NCBI GenBank assembly: GCA_050486105.1
Contig: JBJHCR010000370.1
Location: forward strand, 1 to 6,002
Source of the DNA: JAEXNA01 sp050486105
Lineage (GTDB): Bacteria; Vulcanimicrobiota; Xenobia; Xenobiales; JADMJV01
Length of the DNA: 6,002 nucleotides
Direction of reading: 5' to 3'
Shown here: positions 1-5,623 of the stretch, one piece after another
Layout of the letters: the number at the start of each line of letters is the position of its first letter
Numbering within the stretch: the first letter of the stretch is position 1
Notes under the pieces: generated by a model
Told to the model about the DNA's origin: nothing
Databases searched by the model: none
The model's input: the letters and a program-made list of their open reading frames with translations, nothing else
Made by a program: the position numbers and the translations under genes

Positions 1-28
1 CTCCGATTGACCATAAACCAAGTGCCTC

Positions 29-44
29 AACGCTAGCGAGCGTT
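29..44. repeat. Small inverted repeat upstream of the sulfurtransferase
   Basis: A perfect 6-bp inverted repeat (AACGCT at 29-34, AGCGTT at 39-44) with a 4-base loop. It could be the 3' hairpin of a gene left of the window or an operator. There is no run of T after it, so it is not a canonical intrinsic terminator. The rest of 1-119 shows no recognisable promoter or gene. Confidence 0.3.
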
Positions 45-104
45 CTGTTTCAGCCGACCGGTTCCTTCGACGTTCTGACACCCCGTTTGGTACCCTGCCG
101 GATC

Positions 105-110
105 GGGAAG
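105..110 (+). promoter_or_regulatory. Ribosome binding site for the sulfurtransferase gene
   Basis: GGGAAG lies 9 bases before the ATG at 120. The later in-frame ATGs at 147 and 177 have no similarly placed purine-rich site, and the upstream TTG at 87 would add 11 residues that look unlike the family. The site therefore favours 120 as the start. Confidence 0.5.
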
Positions 111-119
111 ACCTTCTCT

Positions 120-1001
120 ATGAAAACTGCTAAACCCCTTTCAGAAATGCTAGAGCGAGGCTACGCTCATCCCGAAATGTTAGTTACCACCGAGTGGGTG
201 GCCGAAAACCTGGAGCGCAGTGACGTTCGATTGGTGGAGAGTAATGAGGACATGCTCCTTTACACCGCGGGACATATCCCAGGCGCAGTGCAGATCGACT
301 GGACCACGGACCTCAACGATCCTATCACCCGAGACTATCTGAACGGAGAGAAGTTCGCCCGACTGATGTCTCAGCACGGAATCACTCCTGAGACCACAGT
401 GATCTTCTATGGCGACAAGAGCAACTGGTGGGCCGCCTACGCTCTCTGGGTCTTTTCCCTTTTTGGCCACAAGAATACCAAACTTATGGACGGTGGAAGG
501 GCAAAGTGGGAAGCCGAAGGCCGCACCCTCACCAGAGAAGTTCCGAAGTACTTAAGCGTGGATTACCCTGTTCCCACCCGAGACGACTCCCAGATCAGGG
601 CTTTCCGAGACCAAGTTGCCGAGCATCTCACTAAAAAGGGGCGCCTAGTCGACGTTCGATCCCCAGCTGAATTCACCGGTGAGCGCCTCCATATGGAAGA
701 CTACCCTAACGAGGGGGCTTTGCGAGGCGGACACATCCCGGGCGCCGCAAGTGTACCCTGGGCTCGGGCTGCCAACGAAGATGGCACTTTCAAGACCGCC
801 GAAGAGCTCAAAGCCATCTATTTGGAAGAACAGGGACTGTCAGCCAGTGACGACCTGATCGTCTACTGTCGCATCGGAGAACGAAGCTCTCACACTTGGT
901 TCGTGCTCCAGCATCTCTTGGGCTTCTCCAAGGTTCGCAACTACGATGGTTCGTGGACCGAGTGGGGCAACCTGGTTGGCGCCCCCATCGAGAAGCCCTG
1001 A
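120..1001 (+). CDS. sseA: Thiosulfate sulfurtransferase (two-domain rhodanese, CysA/SseA type)
   Basis: Predicted cytoplasmic enzyme of 293 residues that moves sulfane sulfur from thiosulfate, or possibly 3-mercaptopyruvate, to an acceptor through a cysteine persulfide. Two rhodanese domains are visible. The N-terminal one (about residues 20-138) includes the AGHIPGA motif and has YGDKSNW in its active-site loop instead of cysteine, as expected for the structural domain. The C-terminal one (about 160-290) contains GGHIPGAASVPW and the active loop CRIGERSSHTW, with the catalytic cysteine at residue 250. The ending NYDGSWTEWGNLVGAPIE closely matches the mycobacterial CysA2/CysA3 type as I remember it. 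Family length is about 275-300, so the gene is complete. The start at 120 is preferred over TTG 87 because of a ribosome site at 105-110; ATG 147 is possible. Its stop overlaps the next ATG (TGATG), so it should be translationally coupled to the sufE-like gene. There is no signal peptide. The family is near certain, but the donor substrate cannot be decided from sequence. Confidence 0.93.
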   Translation: MKTAKPLSEMLERGYAHPEMLVTTEWVAENLERSDVRLVESNEDMLLYTAGHIPGAVQIDWTTDLNDPITRDYLNGEKFARLMSQHGITPETTVIFYGDKSNWWAAYALWVFSLFGHKNTKLMDGGRAKWEAEGRTLTREVPKYLSVDYPVPTRDDSQIRAFRDQVAEHLTKKGRLVDVRSPAEFTGERLHMEDYPNEGALRGGHIPGAASVPWARAANEDGTFKTAEELKAIYLEEQGLSASDDLIVYCRIGERSSHTWFVLQHLLGFSKVRNYDGSWTEWGNLVGAPIEKP

Positions 1002-1462
1002 TGGCCGGAGTGCTCCCCCCACGCTTAGAAGAGCTGCTGGAAGACTTGAAGCTTGTCGAAGACCGCAATGACAAACTCCTGACCCTTATCGACTTTGCCG
1101 ACCGGTTCACCGAAGTGCCGGATTCACTCGCCAAGCGTCCGTTCTCGGAGGCCAATCACGTTCAACGTTGCGAGTCCGAAGCCTACGTCTTCGTGGAAGC
1201 CGATTCTAACGAGCAGGTCAAGTTCTATTTCGCGGTGGAGAATCCTCAGGGAATCAGCGCCAAAGCCATGGCCGTCATATTGGACGAAACCCTTTCCGGA
1301 GAAACCGCCGAGTCCATCGCTCGGGTGCCGGCGGATATCGTGTATCAGATCTTTGGCAGAGAGTTGTCCATGGGCAAGGGGCAGGGGCTGATGGGCATGG
1401 TAGAATTGGTGAAGATTCTGGCCAAGAAGACAGCTTTCGAGGCCGCGGTTCAAGAGTCTTAG
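1001..1462 (+). CDS. sufE: SufE-like sulfur acceptor protein
   Basis: A 153-residue SufE family protein. Relatives accept persulfide sulfur on a conserved cysteine, usually from the cysteine desulfurase SufS, and stimulate Fe-S cluster assembly. The family cysteine is Cys57 in VQRCESEAYVFVEA, close to Cys51 of E. coli SufE. The C-terminal GLMGMVELVKILAKK helix is typical of the actinobacterial-like branch. The classic SufE motif has glycine just before the cysteine; here it is Arg56, in line with the relaxed motif of that branch. The ATG shares a base with the stop of the sulfurtransferase, and GAGAAG at 990-995 sits 5 bases before it. A longer reading frame opens at 896, but it would run 105 bases inside the upstream gene and adds nothing SufE-like. 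The context (same pairing as Rv3283-Rv3284 in M. tuberculosis, from memory) suggests the partner is the adjacent sulfurtransferase; no SufS lies in the window. Confidence 0.88.
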   Translation: MAGVLPPRLEELLEDLKLVEDRNDKLLTLIDFADRFTEVPDSLAKRPFSEANHVQRCESEAYVFVEADSNEQVKFYFAVENPQGISAKAMAVILDETLSGETAESIARVPADIVYQIFGRELSMGKGQGLMGMVELVKILAKKTAFEAAVQES

Positions 1463-1520
1463 GGTCTGGTTATCGTCCGCCTGAGAACGGGCATCCTTCG
1501 GTTCTTTCTCTCAGAGGCTC

Positions 1521-2231
1521 TCAAACAATATAGTGCTTAAGATACTTATCGACCGCCTTGGGTCCCCCCTGAGTGAACTCTACAAAGGACAGGCCGTAGT
1601 GGAACACACCAAAGTTTCGAAGGCTGACCACATCGGCCTCCACCATGACTTTGGGAAGATGATCCAAGGGCCCGAACTTGAGGGTTATTCGGGAACCTTC
1701 TGGAACCGGTTGACCTGGGCATTCCACCCTGGCTCCGTTCCTTCCTAAATCCTGGATGCGGCAGGACCTCAGATCTCCGTCAAAATTGAGGTAGCCGGGG
1801 ATCAGACATTTGACCCGAACGTCGTCCCGTTTCTGTTTGGTGTTCCTACCCTTTATTCCGAGTTCCTTGAGTTCGAAGATCAGCCAACTCTTGTTGAGCA
1901 CCTCGGAAAACTCCTGAAAAGAGACTCCTATCAGCAGTCCGTGCCCCTGCTTTTTGGTCCACTCTACCCGACACTGTATGGTGTTGTGTTCAACCTGGAG
2001 ATGGGAATTCAAGCTGCGAACATGAACCGTATCTCCTTTCTTCAGCTTGTCAAAGCAGAGGATCCCCAAGCCACCGGTCCCGATGTTCCTAATCTCCGCG
2101 CCGGCCACTCCATCACCCTTTTGAACGGTGGCTTCTATCCGACATGGCACCCGCACAGCTTTGCGTCTTTCAGCGTAGTTCCAGGTCTTGATTCCTATCA
2201 AGTTCTTAAGGTTTGAGATCAGGCTATCCAT
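1521..2231 (-). CDS. Tandem PilZ domain protein (predicted cyclic di-GMP receptor)
   Basis: A 236-residue soluble protein made of two PilZ domains. PilZ domains bind cyclic di-GMP and pass the signal to motility, exopolysaccharide or secretion partners. Domain 1 (about residues 21-112) has the RxxxR motif at R23-R27 and the second motif N49-IGTGG54. Domain 2 (about 133-232) has R135-R139 and D161-LGRNG166. Both second motifs fit D/N-x-S-x-x-G except that serine is glycine. Both arginine pairs are intact, so binding at both sites is plausible. There is no GGDEF, EAL, glycosyltransferase or membrane segment, so it probably works through a partner. The first 20 residues form a short helical lead-in. 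The ATG has a good ribosome site (GAGGAAG, 2240-2246). It converges with the sufE-like gene across 58 bases and diverges from the gene at 2361. The fold is firm; the output it controls is unknown. Confidence 0.85.
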   Translation of the reverse strand: MDSLISNLKNLIGIKTWNYAERRKAVRVPCRIEATVQKGDGVAGAEIRNIGTGGLGILCFDKLKKGDTVHVRSLNSHLQVEHNTIQCRVEWTKKQGHGLLIGVSFQEFSEVLNKSWLIFELKELGIKGRNTKQKRDDVRVKCLIPGYLNFDGDLRSCRIQDLGRNGARVECPGQPVPEGSRITLKFGPLDHLPKVMVEADVVSLRNFGVFHYGLSFVEFTQGGPKAVDKYLKHYIV

Positions 2232-2239
2232 CCTTCAAT

Positions 2240-2246
2240 CTTCCTC
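2240..2246 (-). promoter_or_regulatory. Ribosome binding site of the PilZ gene
   Basis: On the minus strand, GAGGAAG is followed by 8 bases and then the ATG at 2231-2229. This is a strong Shine-Dalgarno match and fixes the PilZ start. The divergent gene on the other side of this spacer has no comparable site. Confidence 0.7.
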
Positions 2247-2308
2247 TTTTGGCGAAACCGTCCTCCAGCCGAAGCAGCCACAGACGGCACCCTTCAGGCC
2301 CTTTGGCG

Positions 2309-2322
2309 ACAAAACGTTTTGT
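2309..2322. promoter_or_regulatory. Perfect 14-bp palindrome in a divergent spacer, possible operator
   Basis: ACAAAACGTTTTGT is a perfect dyad lying in the 129-base spacer between the PilZ gene (-) and the 537-residue gene (+). Position and symmetry fit a binding site for a dimeric regulator able to control both genes. No clear -35/-10 pair could be placed next to it, so the function is inferred. Confidence 0.45.
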
Positions 2323-2342
2323 GACAGGATCGATCGCCACAC

Positions 2343-2357
2343 CTTCGAACCTCGAAG
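2343..2357 (+). repeat. Hairpin immediately upstream of the start at 2361
   Basis: CTTCGA (2343-2348) and TCGAAG (2352-2357) form a 6-bp stem with a 3-base loop, ending 3 bases before the ATG. The only purine-rich tract near this start (GAAG, 2354-2357) is inside the stem. It could reduce ribosome access, but stems this short also occur by chance. Confidence 0.3.
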
Positions 2358-2360
2358 TCC

Positions 2361-3974
2361 ATGACGGATTCCGCTGATAGCTTGGACCAGCACCTCCAGC
2401 GACTCGCTGAGGTTGGGCAGCTCGAGAGTCAAGGCCATTTCACAGTAGCCCAAGACCGAGTTTGGGAAAGCCTCAATTCGGCCCTGGACAACGATCGCGC
2501 CTTGGTCAGATTCGCGGCTCGTTGGCTGATCAAGTCCGGCGCTCAAAAGATCACCATCGAAACCACCTCCTTGTCCCGACGGTTGCTCATCACGGCCGAC
2601 CTCAATGCCACCTCGAGTCAACAGTTTGAGACCTTGTCCAGGGGTTCTGACCTGGACTATGCTGGCTCAGACATCGACCTGGCGCGGGCTGTTGTCTCGG
2701 CCAAGAAAGCTGGAGCCAAGAGCATAGGGCTGCGCCTTGAAGATGGGGCTTTGCGTTGGACTCGTGACTTCTCCAAGCAGGATCCCTGGAGCAAAGAGCA
2801 GGCCCAAGGTGCTCCAAGGGCTAGGGCTCTCTTGGAATTGGTCTTGGGACCGTTTTCAGCTGCCAGTAAAGCTTGGCAAAGCGCCCTGGAGGAGAACTTT
2901 CATCACTCCCCCATTCCAATACTCTGGAATGGGAAACGTGTCGACCTGGGTTTTAGCCTGAAAGAACCTATCTTGGTTTGGCGACACCTCCTTCCCAGAG
3001 AGGGTCCTCGCTCAACAGCTGCATTTCGGCCTCCTCACGACTGCCTGGAAACCTTTCGCATAGTGCGATTCCCACAAACAGAGGTCATCATGGGCTTGGG
3101 TCGAGCCCAGCACTCCTGCTTTGTCGTTTTGCGCCACGGAGACCGGATCGCTTGGCATCGTCAGGATTTTCTTCCAGGATTTCAGGTGTTGGTTCGAGAC
3201 AGCCGACTCAACACCAGTGTTGATGGCCTGAGGGTCGCGGAGACCGGAGAGTTGAAGTCCCTGTTGCAAGCACTCCGAGAAGAGGCCCTAGACATGCTGC
3301 TGCAACTCTACCGCCTAGAGCCAGAGGTCGAGCCCAAGCGACTCTTGGACTGCCTGGAGGCCGTAGAGGCGGTCCTTCTCCATTTGCTCGACCAGAAACG
3401 ATGGACCGAGGGTTATCGGCTGATGGCCTGGCTGAGAAACCGGCTGAATGTCAGCAACAGGCTGCTCGCACCCGAGCAAGCTTACACCCTATATCGTTTG
3501 GGGACTTTATTGGCCGAGCCTGCTGGTCACCCTGGAGTCACCCAACTCTGGATGAAGCACGCCAGGGAGCTTTCTCAGTCTGTGGGCCAGCAGGACCGCT
3601 CTTTTGCCGTAAAGACTCTACTCATAGATGCCCATCTGGAATTCCGCTCACGACGGGGGGAAAAGGAGAGTTTGTCGGCAGACACCAGGAGTAGGCTCCA
3701 TCTGGCCGCCCTAAGAGAGCATCGAGAAGGCCGATTCGAGCCAGCCTATCGACTGATGCACACCCTCGCTCGCAGCTTCCCTGCCAAGCACGACCAAGGT
3801 TGGTTGCATCTGTTGGAAGCTGCCATCCTTGCCGAGAAGGCTGGACACCGCTCTCATGCCTTGAAAATTCGAGACGAATTCGAACTTGCCAAACAAGGAC
3901 CTGGCTTTCGAGTGGGGCGAGATCTAAGGCAGAAGGCCGAAGAGTTAGCCGAGGTGCTTCCAGGAGTCAGGTAA
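2361..3974 (+). CDS. Uncharacterised protein: possible degenerate HSP90/GHKL-like fold with a helical TPR-like tail
   Basis: A 537-residue protein whose function I do not recognise. The segment at about residues 27-135 follows the order of an HSP90-type GHKL N-domain (FTVAQDRV..., a helix around ALVRFAARWL, then strands). Residues 177-196 (ENFHHSPIPILWNGKRVDLG) and 258-310 (GDRIAWHRQDFLPGFQVLVRDS through the LLQALREEA helix) resemble the rest of a poorly described bacterial GHKL-like family I recall from memory. The ATP-binding N-box asparagine and the DxGxG loop are not visible, so any nucleotide site is probably lost. Residues 297-537 are nearly all helix, with paired helices such as 446-472 and 478-508 that look TPR-like. 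There is no signal peptide or membrane span. The start is the first possible one, because an in-frame TGA lies at 2322-2324, but it lacks a Shine-Dalgarno site. The MazG-like gene begins 22 bases downstream. The reading frame is solid; the fold is an inference and the role is unknown. Confidence 0.8.
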   Translation: MTDSADSLDQHLQRLAEVGQLESQGHFTVAQDRVWESLNSALDNDRALVRFAARWLIKSGAQKITIETTSLSRRLLITADLNATSSQQFETLSRGSDLDYAGSDIDLARAVVSAKKAGAKSIGLRLEDGALRWTRDFSKQDPWSKEQAQGAPRARALLELVLGPFSAASKAWQSALEENFHHSPIPILWNGKRVDLGFSLKEPILVWRHLLPREGPRSTAAFRPPHDCLETFRIVRFPQTEVIMGLGRAQHSCFVVLRHGDRIAWHRQDFLPGFQVLVRDSRLNTSVDGLRVAETGELKSLLQALREEALDMLLQLYRLEPEVEPKRLLDCLEAVEAVLLHLLDQKRWTEGYRLMAWLRNRLNVSNRLLAPEQAYTLYRLGTLLAEPAGHPGVTQLWMKHARELSQSVGQQDRSFAVKTLLIDAHLEFRSRRGEKESLSADTRSRLHLAALREHREGRFEPAYRLMHTLARSFPAKHDQGWLHLLEAAILAEKAGHRSHALKIRDEFELAKQGPGFRVGRDLRQKAEELAEVLPGVR

Positions 3975-3996
3975 CCTCGACGAGAACTCGCTTTGA

Positions 3997-4377
3997 GTGA
4001 GCGACCACTTAGATCACCTACCAGAGATTCCCAACTCGGCCACCTTAGCGGAGTGGCAGACCTACATTGGCTCGGTCTGCAAAGCTCGGGGCTGGGATAA
4101 GGCCAATGACCTTGAGGTCTTTCTGCTTTTTTCCGAAGAGGTCGGAGAAATGGCCAAGGCCTTCCGAGCCTATCGAAACTTGTTCACCGAACGCATTTTA
4201 GAAGACCGCTGCGCCGAAGTGCACTCAGACGTTGGCGAGGTGGCCCGAGAGAATCTCGCTGAAGAGATGGCTGATGTCCTCTCCTACCTCCTGGATCTGA
4301 GCGGTCGCCTAGACCTCGATCTCGAGGGTGCCTTGCGAAAGAAAGAGCGAAAGAACCGGCAGCGAACCTGGGATTAA
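3997..4377 (+). CDS. MazG-like nucleotide pyrophosphohydrolase
   Basis: A 126-residue all-alpha NTP pyrophosphohydrolase of the MazG/dUTPase-like superfamily. These hydrolyse NTPs or dNTPs to the monophosphate plus pyrophosphate, often as house-cleaning enzymes. Metal-binding motifs are E48-V-G-E51 (in LLFSEEVGEMAKAFR) and E90-M-A-D93 (in LAEEMADVLSYLLDLSGRL), followed by the family's basic tail KKERKNRQRTWD. It is a single-domain form, unlike E. coli MazG with its two copies. The spacer between the two motifs is 38 residues (52-89), longer than the usual 12-28. The start must be GTG 3997: the codon before it is an in-frame TGA and no other usual start codon follows before the conserved core. 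The ribosome site is weak. It lies 22 bases after the preceding gene, with the same direction, so the two are probably co-transcribed. The nucleotide preferred cannot be told. Confidence 0.85.
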   Translation: MSDHLDHLPEIPNSATLAEWQTYIGSVCKARGWDKANDLEVFLLFSEEVGEMAKAFRAYRNLFTERILEDRCAEVHSDVGEVARENLAEEMADVLSYLLDLSGRLDLDLEGALRKKERKNRQRTWD

Positions 4378-4389
4378 TTCAGCAGCCTG

Positions 4390-5472
4390 CTAGTGCTCTG
4401 GGCTGAAAAGCCAGGGTCCGATCTGTGAGAGGTCCGCACAGCCACACAGGGCCATGGCCAAATCGAGTTCTCTTCTCAAGAGCTCCAAAACCCCTAGGAC
4501 ACCATCTTCACCCTCAGCAGCCAAGCCCCAAAGGATAGGTCGCCCCAACATCACGGCCTGAGCCCCTGCCGCTAGGGCTTTAAGGACATCGGTCCCACTG
4601 CGGATTCCTCCGTCGAGCAGGATGGGGAAGTCCGAGGGTACCACAGCAGCGATTCGAGGCAACACCTCCAAGGTTGAAGGCGAAGATTCGAGTTGACGGC
4701 CTCCATGATTGGAAACGACCAACCCATCGACCCCGGCCTCAACCGCTCTGCGGGCATCATCGACTCGCACTATCCCTTTCAATATAAGCGGAAGCTTGGT
4801 CACCGACCTTAGCCAAGCCAAGTCCTTCCAATTCAGTGATGAGTCGATGAGGTCCTGAAAATAGCTAGCCAGACCCGAGTGCTTTCCGGGACGATCGGGA
4901 AGATCCGCCATCCCTTGAGCCATCATATTGACCACCCCCAGGCCCGATGGAAGTCGAAAACTGTTTCGCACATCGGCCCAACGAGTTCCCAGCAATGGAG
5001 CGTCGACGGTCAAGACGATGGCCTCTGCTCCAGCCGCCTCAGCTCGATGGATCAGGGCCTCGGTAGCCATTCTGTCTCGATAGCAGTAGAGCTGAAACCA
5101 AAATCCCGCTTTGGCCTCGGCTCCCACTTCCTCCATCGGTCGATTTGAGAGAGTGCTCAAGGTCATGACCGTGCCTGCTCGTGCCGCCCCTCGAGCCGTA
5201 GCCACCTCTCCTTGAGGATCTGCCAGACAATGGAAGGCCGTTGGAGCGACCACCAGGGGCATGCTCAAGGTACGGCCCAGAAGTGAGGTCTCCATACTTC
5301 GTTGGCTGACATCAACCAGGACTCGATAGTAGAGGCGTACCGCTTCAAAGGCTTGACGATTCCTGTGTAAGGCTCCTTCGTCGTGAGCTCCGCTAGCGTA
5401 GTAGTCGTAGGCGGAGGCTTCCAAATTCCCCTTGGCTTTGGTGTGATAGTCCTCTAGATTGACGTATTCCAC
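4390..5472 (-). CDS. FMN-dependent alpha-hydroxyacid oxidase/dehydrogenase
   Basis: A 360-residue TIM-barrel flavoenzyme of the glycolate oxidase/lactate oxidase/L-lactate dehydrogenase family. It oxidises an L-2-hydroxyacid to the 2-oxoacid by hydride transfer to FMN. Nearly all family residues are present, and up to residue 157 the numbering matches spinach glycolate oxidase: Y24, Y129 (FQLYCY), T155 and D157 (LTVDAP), then K232 (ILKGIV), catalytic H256 and R259 in SNHGGRQL, and R291 in the phosphate-binding DGGIRSGTDVLKALAAGA. Differences: the glycolate oxidase W108 position is leucine, and the Asp after RQL is Glu262. These may shift substrate range, so glycolate, lactate and longer 2-hydroxyacids all remain possible. 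The family length is 350-380, so it is complete. The start is GTG with GGAG 9 bases upstream (5482-5485). It is soluble, without a signal peptide. It converges with the MazG-like gene, only 12 bases away, and diverges from the phosphoesterase. Confidence 0.93.
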   Translation of the reverse strand: MEYVNLEDYHTKAKGNLEASAYDYYASGAHDEGALHRNRQAFEAVRLYYRVLVDVSQRSMETSLLGRTLSMPLVVAPTAFHCLADPQGEVATARGAARAGTVMTLSTLSNRPMEEVGAEAKAGFWFQLYCYRDRMATEALIHRAEAAGAEAIVLTVDAPLLGTRWADVRNSFRLPSGLGVVNMMAQGMADLPDRPGKHSGLASYFQDLIDSSLNWKDLAWLRSVTKLPLILKGIVRVDDARRAVEAGVDGLVVSNHGGRQLESSPSTLEVLPRIAAVVPSDFPILLDGGIRSGTDVLKALAAGAQAVMLGRPILWGLAAEGEDGVLGVLELLRRELDLAMALCGCADLSQIGPWLFSPEH

Positions 5473-5481
5473 TTGCCTATA

Positions 5482-5485
5482 CTCC
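5482..5485 (-). promoter_or_regulatory. Ribosome binding site of the oxidase gene (supports a GTG start)
   Basis: On the minus strand, GGAG is followed by 9 bases and the GTG at 5472-5470. The protein read from there aligns from its first residue with glycolate oxidase, so the GTG start is well supported. Confidence 0.65.
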
Positions 5486-5504
5486 GATTTCCCTAAAACT
5501 CGAC

Positions 5505-5515
5505 TTGAACTTCAA
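5505..5515. repeat. Short palindrome TTGAA-C-TTCAA in the divergent spacer
   Basis: Two 5-bp arms around a single central base, 33 bases before the oxidase start on its strand. It may be a regulator half-site pair, but it is short enough to be chance. Confidence 0.25.
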
Positions 5516-5527
5516 CCGACTGTGTCA

Positions 5528-5600
5528 CTCAGATTCCGACTCCTAACCATGGAACCCTGTACCTCAGACCAGGAGCCCACCGACAAAGCAGGAATCTGAG
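5528..5600. repeat. 10-bp perfect inverted repeat, outer arms A and B
   Basis: Arm A, CTCAGATTCC (5528-5537), and arm B, GGAATCTGAG (5591-5600), are exact reverse complements 53 bases apart. A partial copy, CTCAGA, lies between them at 5563-5568. Arm B is also used in a second, local hairpin with arm C (5608-5616), so the two pairings exclude each other. It could serve as spaced operator sites in DNA or as alternative RNA structures in the leader of the phosphoesterase mRNA. Confidence 0.5.
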
Positions 5601-5616
5601 GCGGTTCCCTCAGATT
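5593..5616 (+). promoter_or_regulatory. 9-bp leader hairpin just before the phosphoesterase start
   Basis: AATCTGAGG (5593-5601) pairs perfectly with CCTCAGATT (5608-5616) around a 6-base loop, ending 7 bases before the ATG at 5624. The only Shine-Dalgarno-like GAGG (5598-5601) is buried in the stem. No T run follows, so it is not a terminator. A role in translational control or as an operator is inferred. The heptamer GTTCCCT occurs at 5604-5610 and again at 5617-5623, directly before the ATG. Confidence 0.45.
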
Positions 5617-5623
5617 GTTCCCT

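Noticed and set aside
1..14. Possible start of a minus-strand gene at 14 (ATG with GAGG 10 bases upstream), running off the left edge.
   Set aside because: Only four codons are inside the window, so nothing supports coding.
7..35. TTGACC at 7-12 as a -35 box for the sulfurtransferase.
   Set aside because: Nothing like TATAAT lies 16-18 bases downstream.
87..119. TTG start at 87 giving an 11-residue longer sulfurtransferase.
   Set aside because: The extra residues are not family-like, and the ATG at 120 has a ribosome site at 105-110.
1480..1516. Imperfect inverted repeat (CTGAGA 1481-1486 with TCTCAG 1509-1514) between the convergent sufE-like and PilZ genes.
   Set aside because: The loop is 22 bases and no T run follows, so it is too weak to call a terminator.
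2235..2621. 128-residue minus-strand reading frame across the divergent spacer and the start of the gene at 2361.
   Set aside because: It overlaps the better supported plus-strand gene, has no recognisable motif, and its low-complexity composition fits a shadow frame.
4378..4407. TTCAGC/GCTGAA and CAGCC/GGCTG pairings at the convergent MazG-oxidase junction, considered as a bidirectional terminator.
   Set aside because: The stems are only 5-6 bp with long loops, overlap the oxidase 3' end and lack a T run.
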